This document shows, piece by piece, positions 43,738 through 54,000 of a DNA stretch of 64,000 bases (position 1 is the first letter of the stretch; each line of letters starts with the position of its first letter). The notes beneath the pieces were generated by a model. That model saw only the letters and a list, made by a program, of their open reading frames with translations, made no database searches and had not been told where the DNA came from. Both the position numbers and the translations under genes were made by a program. The DNA is from an uncultured Clostridia bacterium (GTDB taxonomy: Bacteria > Bacillota > Clostridia > Oscillospirales > Ruminococcaceae): the NCBI GenBank assembly GCA_945829235.1, contig CALZUA010000008.1, forward strand, positions 54,842 to 118,841. Reading direction: 5' to 3'.

Positions 43738-44439
43738 CTAATTCAACCCGCCCAACACCTTTCCGATACTGCCGTTGATGACAAGCTCGGCGTTTCCGGC
43801 GTTAATCTCACTTTTGTTAATAACAACAAGGTGCTTGCCGTTGAAATAGCGCACAAGCCCCGCCGCGGGGTACACAACAAGCGAAGTGCCGCCGATAATC
43901 AGCGTGTCGGCGCTCGAAATCTCGGAAACCGCGTTTTCGATATCCTCGGACTTTAGGCTCTCCTCGTACAGCACAACATCGGGCTTTATGATACCCCCGC
44001 ACTCGCAACGCGGCACGCCGTTGGATTCGGTCACCGCGGACAGCTGGTAAAATTTGCCGCATTTCATGCAATAGTTTCTATGCACGCTCCCGTGCAACTC
44101 GATAACATTCTGACTGCCGGCAAGCTGGTGCAACCCATCGATATTCTGCGTAACAACTGCCGACAAAATCCCGCGCTTTTCCCACTCGGCGAGCTTGATG
44201 TGCGCGGCATTCGGCTGGGCATTCGGGAAAATCATACGGTCGCGGTAAAAGCGGTAAAATTCCTCGGGATTTCGCTCAAAAAAGCTATGCGAAATTATCA
44301 TCTCGGGCGGGTATTTGTACTTCTGATTGTAAAGCCCGTCAACGCTTCTAAAATCCGGGATACCGCTCTCCGTGGAAACCCCCGCGCCCCCGAAAAACAC
44401 AATTCTCTTGCTGTCGTCAATAATTTCCTGCAAAGTCAT
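43738..44439 (-). CDS. cobB: NAD-dependent protein deacylase, Sir2 family
   Basis: Removes acyl groups from lysines using NAD+. The 233 residues carry the NAD-binding GAGVSTESGIPDFRS (18-32), TQNIDGLH, the catalytic histidine in ELHGSVHRNYC, and a structural zinc site (CMKC...CECGG, where the last pair is spaced C-x-C). The start at 44439 follows GGAGG. It sits between the orphan ABC ATPase gene and the zinc-ribbon gene with large spacers on both sides. Confidence 0.94.
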   Translation of the reverse strand: MTLQEIIDDSKRIVFFGGAGVSTESGIPDFRSVDGLYNQKYKYPPEMIISHSFFERNPEEFYRFYRDRMIFPNAQPNAAHIKLAEWEKRGILSAVVTQNIDGLHQLAGSQNVIELHGSVHRNYCMKCGKFYQLSAVTESNGVPRCECGGIIKPDVVLYEESLKSEDIENAVSEISSADTLIIGGTSLVVYPAAGLVRYFNGKHLVVINKSEINAGNAELVINGSIGKVLGGLN

Positions 44440-44513
44440 AGCGTTTCCTCCGTTCTTACAATCCGTGCAAACCCGCGCCACGAGCCGTTTTGCGCTTTTT
44501 CAATTTGCAAAGT

Positions 44514-44870
44514 TCAACGAGAATCGCGTTCCCTCGTTAACACAATTTCAATCGAGAACCCGCTCCGAGCGTTGTACATTATCGACCACAAACCGGCTCT
44601 GCAAGCGCGTTCACGGACATTATCCGCAGGTATCCAACGCGAAGCCGCTCTGCAAGCCAACTCGCGCTCGTTGCTCACAACTAATTCGGTGTCAGCCGCC
44701 GTTCCCTCGTTGAACAAAATCCGTGTGAAGCCGCTCTGCAGGCGCGCTCGCGGGCATTATCCACCGCATACAACGCCAAACCAAGCTCACCGTGCAAATC
44801 CGCGACAACCGTTGAATAATACCGCAAAGCAGCTCCACAAGCGAGTTCGCAGGCGCTATCCATTCTCCCG
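44514..44870. repeat. Repeat-filled spacer (period ~137 bp) upstream of cobB
   Basis: The 430-bp gap between the ABC ATPase and sirtuin genes contains at least four diverged copies of a CTCTGCAAGCGCG-TTC-CGGACATTATCC unit. Good copies start at 44597 and 44734 (137 bp apart), with partial ones near 44647 and 44824. Open stretches in two minus-strand frames read as repeats of ERELACRAASRW-like residues, but they lie in different frames without ribosome-binding sites and are regarded as non-coding. Confidence 0.85.
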
Positions 44871-44871
44871 C

Positions 44872-45534
44872 TCACACAATTTTCCCATCGGAAATTCGGA
44901 TAAGGCGTTGCGCCTGTTTGGCGGTTTTTTCGTTGTGGGTTATCATGACGATGGTTTTGCCCGCGCGGTTAAGCTCCGCGAGAATACCGAGAATTTCCTC
45001 ACCCGACGCGCTGTCGAGGTTTCCGCAGGGTTCATCGGCGAGGATAATCTCGGGGCTTGCCGCAATTGCCCGAGCAATCGCAACGCGCTGTTGTTGACCG
45101 CCCGAAAGCTCTGTCGGACGGTGCAAAGCCCTGTCCGAGAGCCGCACGCTTTCAAGCGCCGCAAGCGCTCTTTCCTCACGCTGTGCCTTTGGAATGTGGC
45201 GGTAAGCAAGCGGCAACTCCACATTTTCGAGCGCCGTCAAGCCCGCAATCAGGTTAAAGCTCTGAAAAATGAAACCGATTTTTCTGCTTCGGATATCGGA
45301 CAGCGCCTTGTCGGACAGCGCGGACGTGTCCTCGCCGCCGAGGTAGCAGCTCCCCGATGTCGGCAGGTCAAGGCAACCGAGAATGTTCATCAGCGTGGAT
45401 TTGCCCGAGCCGGAGCTTCCCACAACCGTCACATATTCACCATCGTCAATGTCGAGCGAAACGCCGTCCAGCGCCTTCACCTCAACCCCGCCGACCTTGT
45501 AAATCTTCCGCAAATCAACCGCTCTGATTGCCAT
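44872..45534 (-). CDS. ABC transporter ATP-binding protein, MacB/LolD-like, without permease
   Basis: A 220-residue ATPase of the MacB/FtsE/LolD subfamily. Walker [10 protein letters not shown] is at 39-47; the signature is [16 protein letters not shown], Walker [14 protein letters not shown], and the H-loop ITHNEKT. These ATPases normally partner with an MacB/FtsX-type permease, but neither neighbour encodes one. The 3' flank is a repeat-filled spacer, so a partner may have been lost. GGGGGAATTCTT precedes the ATG. Confidence 0.92.
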   Translation of the reverse strand: MAIRAVDLRKIYKVGGVEVKALDGVSLDIDDGEYVTVVGSSGSGKSTLMNILGCLDLPTSGSCYLGGEDTSALSDKALSDIRSRKIGFIFQSFNLIAGLTALENVELPLAYRHIPKAQREERALAALESVRLSDRALHRPTELSGGQQQRVAIARAIAASPEIILADEPCGNLDSASGEEILGILAELNRAGKTIVMITHNEKTAKQAQRLIRISDGKIV

Positions 45535-45588
45535 AAGAATTCCCCCAAAACAAGTTTTTCCGTCTTATTTTGGGAAAAATTTGCCGGA

Positions 45589-46416
45589 TTATTCGGCGCA
45601 GGCGACTTCGATGTTCCCGATAATATAAGAATATTCGTGGAAGTCGCGGTTTATCCTTGCTTTGCACTTTTCAACAAAATCCGTGCGAAGCTCCGGATTA
45701 TCGCGCATCACCTGCTTTGCGCCCCAGAGGTGCGTGAAATCGCTCTGCGGGAAGTGCAGGCTGTCCTTGTCGAGGAGCGTTTTCACGGGCGTTTGCGTGT
45801 AATCCGCGCACATCGCCAGCATTCTCTGCTCGGCAAAAACCATATATTTCAGATAGTCGTCGCAGTCAACCGCTGATTTCATAAAAGCAATCGCCTGCGA
45901 TGTGTAAAAGTTCTTGAAATCGTTGTCGGGAACGTAAAGAAACGCGGTGTTAAGCGGCAGAACCGTTTCACTGAAATCGGGAATAACGTGGTTCTTGACC
46001 GCGAAAAAGTCGAGCGGCGGGTAAATATCGAGGGTAATTTCCTCGCGGTGCGCGGCGATAATTTCGTTGCCGAACGAGAGCGTTCTCCACACGATAAAAT
46101 CCGTGTCCATCATCACGCACGGCGCGTTCATCTCACGCAACGCAAGTAGCTTCCCGCCCGCCCAGAACATCGCGGGATTTATCCCCTCAAGGTCATCGGC
46201 AACGTTCACCAAAACCTCGTCCCAGAGCGGCAGAAAGCCAATTTTTTCGTAATAATCCGCGAAAACGCTGTCACAGCACATCGTGATTTTCCCGTTCAGC
46301 TTTCGCCAAGCAAGCGCGGAAAGCGCGGTGCAGTACAGGTCGAAATCCTCGGCTGTAACCTCGGTTTTGCCCTTTGTTTTCGCGGGTGCAAAGGAAGAAA
46401 TGTGAAAAGCGTCCAT
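45589..46416 (-). CDS. Glycosyltransferase-like protein with DxD motif (DUF6734-like)
   Basis: A soluble 275-residue protein. An N-terminal Rossmann-like part is followed by VMMDTDFIVWR with a D104-T-D106 motif, typical of metal-dependent GT-A glycosyltransferases; WDEVLVNVADDLEGINPAMF precedes it. I think it belongs to the DUF6734 group but cannot verify that. It overlaps the upstream membrane protein gene by one base (TGATG), so the two are coupled. Confidence 0.65.
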   Translation of the reverse strand: MDAFHISSFAPAKTKGKTEVTAEDFDLYCTALSALAWRKLNGKITMCCDSVFADYYEKIGFLPLWDEVLVNVADDLEGINPAMFWAGGKLLALREMNAPCVMMDTDFIVWRTLSFGNEIIAAHREEITLDIYPPLDFFAVKNHVIPDFSETVLPLNTAFLYVPDNDFKNFYTSQAIAFMKSAVDCDDYLKYMVFAEQRMLAMCADYTQTPVKTLLDKDSLHFPQSDFTHLWGAKQVMRDNPELRTDFVEKCKARINRDFHEYSYIIGNIEVACAE

Positions 46417-47081
46417 CAATATCCGCGCCTTGCCTTAATAATTTTCACGACAAAAATAATCGTTCCGGCAAGTCCGAGCGCTGTCATAACCGCGCCGATG
46501 ATAATTCCGGTTGTGGAGTTGTCCTCTTTCCAGCTTCTGATGACGTAGGGCTTGTAATACTGCGCCGCTTCAGCCTCGCTAATGCCCAAATCCCAAGCGA
46601 TGTACTCCTTGAAATAGTCGAGGTACTCGCCCTTGAGCGCCTGAACCTTGCCGACAAAATGCATCGAGGTTTTAAGCTCAATGTCGTTTTTGTAGTAGTT
46701 ATCCGATTCTTTTGCCATTGTTCTCATCTTCGAGATTTCGCTCGAATCTCTTGTGCAGACCGCTATAAACATCGGCGCGTCCATGCCCGGATAAAAAGAG
46801 TATTCCATCGGCAGCGCAAAATAGCGGTCGGTTGTCTTTTTATCGTGCTCTATTCCAAGCGTTGACTTGGACTCTTCGGTGTAGGCGTACTCGCTCCAAA
46901 GCTCGTAGATTTCGCCCTCGACAAACATTCCCTCGTGAAGCTCGTCCACCGTTACCGTTTCAAGGCGGGCGCGCGGCTGATTGTACTCAATCTTCTGCTT
47001 AATTCCCATCACAAGGAAAATTATGCCGCAGACCAACAAAGCCAAAACTATTATCGTAATTCTGATTGTTCTGAATTTCAT
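46416..47081 (-). CDS. Two-helix membrane protein, unknown (DUF6709-like)
   Basis: A 221-residue protein with transmembrane helices at about 8-28 (ITIIVLALLVCGIIFLVMG) and 190-212 (GIIIGAVMTALGLAGTIIFV). Between them lies a ~160-residue extracytoplasmic domain (VDELHEGMFVEGEIYELWSE, RYFALPMEYSFYPGMDAPMF). It resembles the small Firmicutes family DUF6709, whose function is unknown; this assignment is tentative. The stop overlaps the next ATG. Confidence 0.7.
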   Translation of the reverse strand: MKFRTIRITIIVLALLVCGIIFLVMGIKQKIEYNQPRARLETVTVDELHEGMFVEGEIYELWSEYAYTEESKSTLGIEHDKKTTDRYFALPMEYSFYPGMDAPMFIAVCTRDSSEISKMRTMAKESDNYYKNDIELKTSMHFVGKVQALKGEYLDYFKEYIAWDLGISEAEAAQYYKPYVIRSWKEDNSTTGIIIGAVMTALGLAGTIIFVVKIIKARRGY

Positions 47082-47098
47082 AAATTACCCCTCAAATG

Positions 47099-47881
47099 TC
47101 AAATATTGTGAATACCGTAGCCAAACTGATTTAACGGGCACCCGTAAAGGCTCAACAGCATAATTCTGTCGTATTCGTCAAGATTTTGGAGAAACTCGGG
47201 CAACTCGGGCAAGTTAACCGCATCGAACGAGCCGTTTCCTCTGAATGAACCGAGGTTGAACGAGCCAAAATTATACGAGCCAAATCTATATGAACCAAAG
47301 CTGAATGAACCGATATTAAACGAGCCGAAACTCCGCAAAAACGCAAGCCTTGCCGAAATCCCCGAGCCAAAGCGGAAGCTTGTGTTGAAGAACGAGCCGA
47401 AGAATTTCTCCCACTCCCATTCCCACTCCCACTCGTGGAAACCGCTCCCGAAAAGGAACGAGCCGAGGTAAAAGCTACCGACATAGTTGTAGAAACTGCC
47501 CGAGCTTGTCCGAAAATTCCTCAGAAACGAGCTTAAAACGAAGCTCCCGCTTCCGAAGCGAAACGAACCGCGCATTGAGCTTGGTCTGTATGAGCAACAC
47601 GAAAGGTTGCCAGAACCGCATTTTACTGCATTTTCCGAGCCGAGCTTCCTGTAAGCCGTTGGTTTCCCCTTAAAAACCGCCTCTATTTTACCGCGTATAT
47701 CGGGATCAGTGGGAGAAAGCTTTTCAAGCTTTTTCGCATACTCCTCGCCGCCGTGTTCATAAAGCCACTCCACAAGGCTTCCCGCCGCAAAATACCCCAG
47801 CAACGAAGCCGTATCGAGATTATCGCAAATTTCACTTGCGGAAAAAACTTTTCGTCTGTTAAGCCATAAGGCGCAGTCCAT
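47099..47881 (-). CDS. GSF-type pentad-repeat protein with N-terminal helical module
   Basis: A 260-residue protein not recognised as a known family. Residues 1-75 form a helical module (SASEICDNLDTASLLGYFAA, then LVEWLYEHGG). Residues about 105-220 are built from GSF/GSY units, most regularly GSFNI-GSFSF-GSYRF-GSYNF-GSFNL-GSFRG at 186-215, a five-residue period reminiscent of pentapeptide-repeat beta helices. An EWEWEWEWE tract sits at 150-158. The C-terminal 40 residues are a separate acidic/hydrophobic segment. The start at 47881 follows GGGAGGAGG and has its own promoter. It is 17 bp before the membrane protein gene. Confidence 0.7.
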   Translation of the reverse strand: MDCALWLNRRKVFSASEICDNLDTASLLGYFAAGSLVEWLYEHGGEEYAKKLEKLSPTDPDIRGKIEAVFKGKPTAYRKLGSENAVKCGSGNLSCCSYRPSSMRGSFRFGSGSFVLSSFLRNFRTSSGSFYNYVGSFYLGSFLFGSGFHEWEWEWEWEKFFGSFFNTSFRFGSGISARLAFLRSFGSFNIGSFSFGSYRFGSYNFGSFNLGSFRGNGSFDAVNLPELPEFLQNLDEYDRIMLLSLYGCPLNQFGYGIHNI

Positions 47882-47945
47882 CGACGCCCTCCTCCCGTGA
47901 TTTTGTACAAAGTATACAAAGTCTACCAACATATTTCCATTAAAC

Positions 47946-47974
47946 ATTATAACATATTTGTAGAATATTTTCAA
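47946..47974 (-). promoter_or_regulatory. Promoter of the GSF-repeat protein gene
   Basis: TTGAAA and TATAAT on the minus strand with 17-bp spacer. The leader is about 60 nt and may drive the downstream minus-strand cluster as well. Confidence 0.8.
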
Positions 47975-48016
47975 CACATTTTGTAATTTTTCTTCGTAAA
48001 TTCTAAATTTTTTCAC

Positions 48017-48045
48017 TTGAAAATCTTTCAATTTACGGGTATAAT
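48017..48045 (+). promoter_or_regulatory. Promoter of pyk
   Basis: TTGAAA and TATAAT with a 17-bp spacer; start codon 46 bp downstream. Confidence 0.85.
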
Positions 48046-48091
48046 ATATATGGTATAAAGATATAAATCATCTGATGAAAGGATTAAAATT

Positions 48092-49864
48092 ATGAGAAGA
48101 ACGAAAATTGTGTGTACAATGGGCCCGGCGACCGAAAATGACGATGTTCTGCGTCAGCTTATGGAGAGCGGAATGAACGTTGCCCGTCAGAATTTCTCGC
48201 ACGGAACGCAGGAAGGTCACAAAATCACGCACGACCGCGTGGTAAGGCTCGCAAAAGAGCTTGGAAAGCCGATTGCCACGTTGCTCGATACCAAAGGTCC
48301 CGAGGTGCGCCTGAAAAAGTTTAAGGACAACCAAAAAGTTGAGATAAAAACGGGCGCGACTTTCACCCTCACCACCGCCGATATCGAGGGCGATGAAACA
48401 CGCGCCGCGATAACCTACAAGAATCTCCCCGATGACATCGAAATCGGCACGCGTATCCTCATCGATGACGGAAACGTGTCCGTGCGTTGCGCCGATATCA
48501 AGCACAACGATGACGGCACCGCCGACATCATCTGCACGGTTCTGAACGGCGGCTTCCTCTCCAACAACAAGGGCGTGAATATCCCCGGCGTTAAGCTGTC
48601 GATGCCCTATCTGAGCGAAGTTGACATCTCGGATATCCGCTTTGGTTGCCGCGAGAGCTTCGATTTCATCGCCGCTTCATTCGTTACCTGCGCCGATGAT
48701 ATCCTCGAAATCCGCAAAATTCTCACCGAGGAAAACCGCCCCGATATCCGCATTATCGCGAAAATCGAGAACGAGGAGGGCGTGAAGAACATCGATGAAA
48801 TTCTGCGTGTTTCCGATGGAATAATGGTTGCGCGCGGTGATATGGGTGTGGAAATTCCGTTTGAGGAAATCCCTCAGCTCCAGAAAATGCTGATTAAGAA
48901 AGGCTTCAGCGCAAGCAAGCAGGTCATCACGGCAACGCAGATGCTCGAAAGTATGATTCACAACCCGCGCCCTACCCGTGCAGAAACCACGGACGTTGCC
49001 AACGCGATTTACGATGGCACAAGCGCAATTATGCTCTCGGGTGAAACCGCGGCGGGCGAGCACCCTGTTGAAGCGGTGAAAACAATGGCGCTGATTGCCG
49101 AAACAACAGAGAAAGCTATCGATTACAAAAAGCGTTTCCACAAGCAAGAAGCGCACGACGGAACAAACGTTTCCGCGGCAATTTCTCACGCGACCGTAAG
49201 CGCGGCGATGGATTTGGGGGCGGCGGCGATTGTCACGGTGACAAAATCGGGCACAACCGCGCGTATGATTTCGCGCTATCGTCCCGAGTGCCCGATAATT
49301 TCCTGCACGACAAGCGAGGTTATCTGCCGTCAGATGGCGCTTTCTTGGGGAGTTATCCCGCTGATGTGCGAGGAGATGACCACCAACACCGACGACCTCA
49401 TTCACCTTGCCGTTGAAAAGGCAGTCGAGGCAAATCTGCTGAAAAACGGCGACCTTGCGGTAATCACGGCGGGCGTGCCGCTCGGTGTTTCCGGAACGAC
49501 AAATCTGATGAAAGTTCACATTGTCGGCGATGTTCTGGTATCGGGAACCGGCGTCAACAGCGGCTCGACAACCGCAACCGTCTGCGTTGCCGCAACCGAT
49601 GAGGAAGCAGTCGAGCGTTTTTCGGCGGGGCAAATTCTCGTTATGCCGAAAACCTCGAACAAGGTTTTGTCGCTCCTGAAAACAGCGGCAGGTATCATCA
49701 CCGAGGAAGGCGGCGCGGACAGTCACGCGGCGATTGTCGGAATGACGCTCGATATCCCAGTTATCGTGGGCGCAACAAACGCCGCCGCTGTTCTCAAGAG
49801 CGGTATCGCGGTGACAATGGACGCGGAAAAAGGTCTTGTTATGGCGGGCAAGCACAACGGATAA
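48092..49864 (+). CDS. pyk: Pyruvate kinase with C-terminal phosphohistidine domain
   Basis: Final ATP-forming step of glycolysis. The 590 residues begin RRTKIVCTMGPATENDDVLR; the catalytic core has IIAKIENEEGVKNIDEI, MVARGDMGVEIP and the substrate-binding MLESMIHNPRPTRAE. After the normal end of the protein (about residue 475) comes an extra domain with GGADSHAAIVGMTLDIPVIV (about 550-570), the PEP-utilising mobile domain found in Bacillus-type enzymes. It is monocistronic, flanked by its own promoter and terminator. Confidence 0.97.
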   Translation: MRRTKIVCTMGPATENDDVLRQLMESGMNVARQNFSHGTQEGHKITHDRVVRLAKELGKPIATLLDTKGPEVRLKKFKDNQKVEIKTGATFTLTTADIEGDETRAAITYKNLPDDIEIGTRILIDDGNVSVRCADIKHNDDGTADIICTVLNGGFLSNNKGVNIPGVKLSMPYLSEVDISDIRFGCRESFDFIAASFVTCADDILEIRKILTEENRPDIRIIAKIENEEGVKNIDEILRVSDGIMVARGDMGVEIPFEEIPQLQKMLIKKGFSASKQVITATQMLESMIHNPRPTRAETTDVANAIYDGTSAIMLSGETAAGEHPVEAVKTMALIAETTEKAIDYKKRFHKQEAHDGTNVSAAISHATVSAAMDLGAAAIVTVTKSGTTARMISRYRPECPIISCTTSEVICRQMALSWGVIPLMCEEMTTNTDDLIHLAVEKAVEANLLKNGDLAVITAGVPLGVSGTTNLMKVHIVGDVLVSGTGVNSGSTTATVCVAATDEEAVERFSAGQILVMPKTSNKVLSLLKTAAGIITEEGGADSHAAIVGMTLDIPVIVGATNAAAVLKSGIAVTMDAEKGLVMAGKHNG

Positions 49865-49876
49865 AATTGCATAAAA

Positions 49877-49912
49877 ATCCCGCGCGGTTTCGGACTGCGC
49901 GGGTTATTTTTT
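49877..49912 (+). terminator. Terminator of pyk
   Basis: CCCGCGCGG / (CT)GCGCGGG stem followed by TTATTTTTTG. Confidence 0.85.
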
Positions 49913-49948
49913 GAACAAGAGCGGGCGCGGCGAAAAACAGCAAGCCGA

Positions 49949-50761
49949 TTATTGGTTCCTGTCCGATAACCGCCGTTTTCTTCTGCTCAGACAGATAAAC
50001 ACAACATTTACCACAGTCAAAACTACTCCGGCAATTATGATAATAACGACAATCGGGTTGTTTCTGCGGGGGCTATCGCAGGTGACTTTTCCGGTGTATC
50101 GGTTGATGTAATAATATTCATTTATCCGCTTATCGTTAGAATCGTCCACATAACGAATCGCGAATTTGGTTTTACCATTATAATTAAAGTCGCTATACCA
50201 GCGCATTCCTTCCTGCGCCCAGCCGTTTCCCAACAGCTTTTCTTTGGTATGTATATCGGACAGGCGCACCGTATATTGCAGCTCGCCGCCTTTATAATAA
50301 CGCAACAGCGGAAGCGACATTTCAACGTTATCGCGCCACGGCAGCCACTCGGTTTGAATAAGCCAAACGTCCTGCCCGTCACGGCTCACCTGTGCGTAAC
50401 AGCCGTCCACTTCCGGCAGATAATACACCGGTGTATTCTTTCCGTCGTTTTTGTACAAACCGCTGCGAGTAAGTCCCTCGTCCTCGAAGCTGTTATGCTG
50501 CGGGAAAATCATCGCGAATATGTACTCGTCGTTTTCGCCGATTACGGTTTTACTGCTATGAATGGAAAAATCGCCGGTTTTACCGTAGTTTTCGTGATAA
50601 CCGTTGAGATAAGCCCCGTCAAAAGGCTCGTCGCCCACGGGCGGTCCATACAGCGATTCTACATACGGCTGAACTTTGTTTTCACCAAAACCGCACGCAG
50701 TTAAAGTCAGAAGAATTGCCGTTAATAAGAATATTGCTAAAATTCGTTGAGAGATTTTCAT
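49949..50761 (-). CDS. Lipoprotein with C-terminal transmembrane helix, unknown function
   Basis: A 270-residue extracytoplasmic protein. The signal peptide ends at lipobox TLTAC (Cys23), and a second membrane anchor lies at about 238-258 (PIVVIIIIAGVVLTVVNVVF) followed by a basic cytoplasmic tail (LSRRKRRLSDRNQ). Between them is a beta-rich domain with many Tyr/Trp/Gly residues (DGAYLNGYHENYGKTGDFSI, YAQVSRDGQDVWLIQTEWLP). No family recognised. The start at 50761 follows AAAGGATG; monocistronic with its own promoter. Confidence 0.75.
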   Translation of the reverse strand: MKISQRILAIFLLTAILLTLTACGFGENKVQPYVESLYGPPVGDEPFDGAYLNGYHENYGKTGDFSIHSSKTVIGENDEYIFAMIFPQHNSFEDEGLTRSGLYKNDGKNTPVYYLPEVDGCYAQVSRDGQDVWLIQTEWLPWRDNVEMSLPLLRYYKGGELQYTVRLSDIHTKEKLLGNGWAQEGMRWYSDFNYNGKTKFAIRYVDDSNDKRINEYYYINRYTGKVTCDSPRRNNPIVVIIIIAGVVLTVVNVVFICLSRRKRRLSDRNQ

Positions 50762-50798
50762 TTTGCATCCTTTCCAAAAAATTCCGATTGCTAACAAA

Positions 50799-50827
50799 AT
50801 TATATCATCGTTTCAACAGCTTGTCAA
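50799..50827 (-). promoter_or_regulatory. Promoter of the lipoprotein gene at 49949
   Basis: TTGACA and TATAAT on the minus strand, 17-bp spacer, start codon about 38 bp downstream. Confidence 0.85.
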
Positions 50828-50983
50828 GAATTTCCCGCGAAATGTATTTGATTTTGACGAGAACGGTTGGTTTCGGGGAAAAGGTCTTGTTATGGCAAAA
50901 TACTGCTGTTTATTGACAACAAAAAGGTTTGTGCAATATTAACAATAATTTTAACCAATGTTTACAAAAAATTAACAATCCAC

Positions 50984-51013
50984 TTGACAACCCCTATCCT
51001 GTACACTTATAAT
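50984..51013 (+). promoter_or_regulatory. Promoter of the pectinesterase gene
   Basis: TTGACA and TATAAT with an 18-bp spacer. The leader is about 40 nt, with AAGGAGG next to the start codon. Confidence 0.8.
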
Positions 51014-51060
51014 AAAAATGGGTATGTTTTCATTACCAAATTTTTAAGGAGGATTAGGTT

Positions 51061-54000
51061 ATGCTTTTCGGAAAAAAGGCAAAAAAGGTAACTGCGATAT
51101 TCAGCGCAGTTGCACTGGCGTTGTCGCTGACTCTGCCGATTACCGACATTTCGTTGGCAAAGACAGCGAGTGCGGCAGACAGCAAGGTTACTTATGACTT
51201 CAGAGATGGCTCAATCATTCCCACGGACACCGATGGAAAATCCGATGTCACAAAGGGCGATCTCACGGTCAAGGTTGGTAAGAAAAACGCGTACAAGTAC
51301 AACGGCAATCAGCACGGCGTTGAGTTCAAGGCGGGCAACTCGATTGAGATTAAGGTTGACGGTCCCACCAAGCTCACCGTTGGTGACTGCCAGTACAGCG
51401 GTTCAACCGAACTTACCGTAAAGAGCGCAGACGGCTCTTACTCGGAAACAAAGGCTGTCAAGGCGGGTTGCTTGCACAATGACGGAAGCGCGGCTGTGTT
51501 CAAGTACAAAGGAACAAACGCTACCACACTTATTCTGGAGTTTGCAAACAAGACTTATGTTCCCGCAATCACCGTAGAACCGCTCGTTCCCGATGTTCCC
51601 GATAACAACGGTGCCAAGAAGGACTCTATTATGATTTACGAGTCCAACTCGGTTGTAACCGAGGAGTACGGCGAGGCTAACCGTCTCAACGGTACTCTTA
51701 CATCAAAGGACGGAATGGTTTCCATTACAAGTAAAGGCGGACTTTACTTCCATAATCAACAGCACGGTCTTAATCTCTCCAACGGCGATATTATTGAGGT
51801 TAAGGTTGCGGGCAACGCGACTGTAAAGTTCAATCTCTGCCAGTATTCCGCTGACGCAACCGCTACTCTTAACGCAAGCAGCACTAAGGGCGAGTTTGTG
51901 GGCGAAACCTCACAGCCGCTGTCTAAGGGCTCGCAGATTGACGGATTGGATACGATTTCGTTCCGCTATGAGGGCGTTGCGACAACATTGAAGTTCACGG
52001 CAAAGACCGCAAACTCAGGATTTGTTTATCTCCACTCCTTTGAGGTTGCAAATGATCCCGACGAAAGCGCAACAATCGGAAACGGCAAGATCGACGTTTG
52101 GGATTTCGGCGCAGAGCAGTTTGACACAGCTACCTACAACAATATGGTCACCGAAGACCTGTTGAACTCCCTTCCCTATTACGGCACTCCCAACGCGGAG
52201 AAGAAGGGCGTTACTCTCGGCACGACTATGATCGGCACCGAAATGTTCTTTAACGGCGGCGGTAAGACCAACAACCGTTTAAGATCCACAAACAAGAATA
52301 TCATCAGATACGACGAGAAGTCGCTCATCATGGGCGATGAGGAGTATACCGGATATCTCTACTCCAACACGGGCTCGGCTGCGGTTTACAGCGGTCACAA
52401 GCTCTATCCCGGCGATATACTGACGGTCATTACCAGCTCGAACGGCGGCGATTCCACAATCTACTGCGAATCTCCGAGCGGAAAGATTCAGCAAGGTCAG
52501 AGCAACGCAAAGGGCGTTAAGCTCACGTTCTATGCTTCCGAGTACGGTATCTACAAGATTTACTCCGCAAACGGCGAAAAGCTCACTCTTTTCAGAGCGT
52601 ACAGAGAGCACACTAATCCCACAAAGGTAAGCGGTACTGTTGACGCGTCTGCGGCGGCAGGTATCAAGGACTACAAGCTCCGTTTCACCAACAAGATTAC
52701 GGGCGACTTCACCGACGCTGACGTTGTTGACGGCAAGTACAGCGTTTCCCTCTACGATTCCTACAAGTATGACGTATCCCTCGTAAATGCGAACGGTTAT
52801 GTTATCAAGAGCAAGAACGTGTTCGATATCGCAAAGGGCGCGGGCGCGGTTACCGAGAACATCACACTTGCAAGCGTTGACCTTGTGACTATCACCGGTA
52901 AGATTACCGGTCTGTCCGAGGACGCGCTCAAGAAGCTCAAGCTCGCGTTCATGAACAAGAACACAATCTATGTTCCCGAGTTCACCGTTTCGGGCGACAG
53001 CATCACGGTTAAGCTCGAAAAGGGCGTTAAGTACGACATCACGGCTGACGGAGTAAACGACTACTCCCTCACCAACAACACTATCACCAAGACCGCAAGC
53101 GGCACGCAGGACATCGTGTTCTCCGCGAAGCCCACTTACGCGGTTAACATCACACTTTCGGGACTCCCCGAGAGCGCAAAGTCCACGGCAAAGGTTACCT
53201 TCACCAACATCAACGAGAAGGGCTACACCTACACCTTTAATGCAACCGATAAAATGGCTCTGCGCGACGGTACATATACCGTTAAGGTAACAGGCACAGG
53301 CACGGTTCCCTACGTTCAGAAGGTAACCTCGAACGCTGTTGTTAACGGCAAGGCAATCGACAAAACCGTAAACTTCGAGGCTCTCGAGGTTTGGGATTTC
53401 TCCAAGTACAACGCGGGCAAGCCCGGTCTTGAAACCATCGGCGACAACAAATATTACCTCGGTCTTTCGCTCACCGGAAGCGTTGCCGAGAACAAGACTT
53501 ATCTCCTCCTCAACAAGGACGGCGAAATCAATGTTCCCGTTAAGAAGGGACAGCTTGTAACGCTCGAATACTGCTATCAGGCATCGTTTGACGTTGCCGG
53601 AACTCAGGTATTCAGCGCTTCGGGAAGCACCTCGAAGTATGAAACAACTCAGGTTACCGCAACCGCGGACGGTGTTCTCACCATCAAGGGAATTGAGGGC
53701 ACAACCGAGGACGGCAAGGCTGTGAAGCAGACCTACTTCACCAAGATTAGCGTAACCTCCTCCACACCTTACAAATCAAGAGTGACGGTTGGCGCAAACA
53801 AGGATTACAAGACCATCAACGACGCGCTCGACGCAGTTGCAAAGATGGACAGAGGCGCAGACAACAAGCGCGTTAAAATCGTAATCGACCCCGGAAACTA
53901 CGAGGAAATGCTCGTTATCAACGTACCGAACGTTACTCTCATGAACGCGGCAGGCACAAGCTCCAGCCTTGAGATCACCAACAAGGGTGTTGATATCGGA

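Noticed and set aside
44514..44875. Minus-strand small proteins with ERACRAA-like repeats
   Set aside because: The repeats occur in two different frames, lack ribosome-binding sites, and follow from the DNA repeat.
47256..47471. Antisense open frame encoding NEPKLYEP-type repeats
   Set aside because: It is the reverse-strand shadow of the GSF repeats and has no ribosome-binding site.
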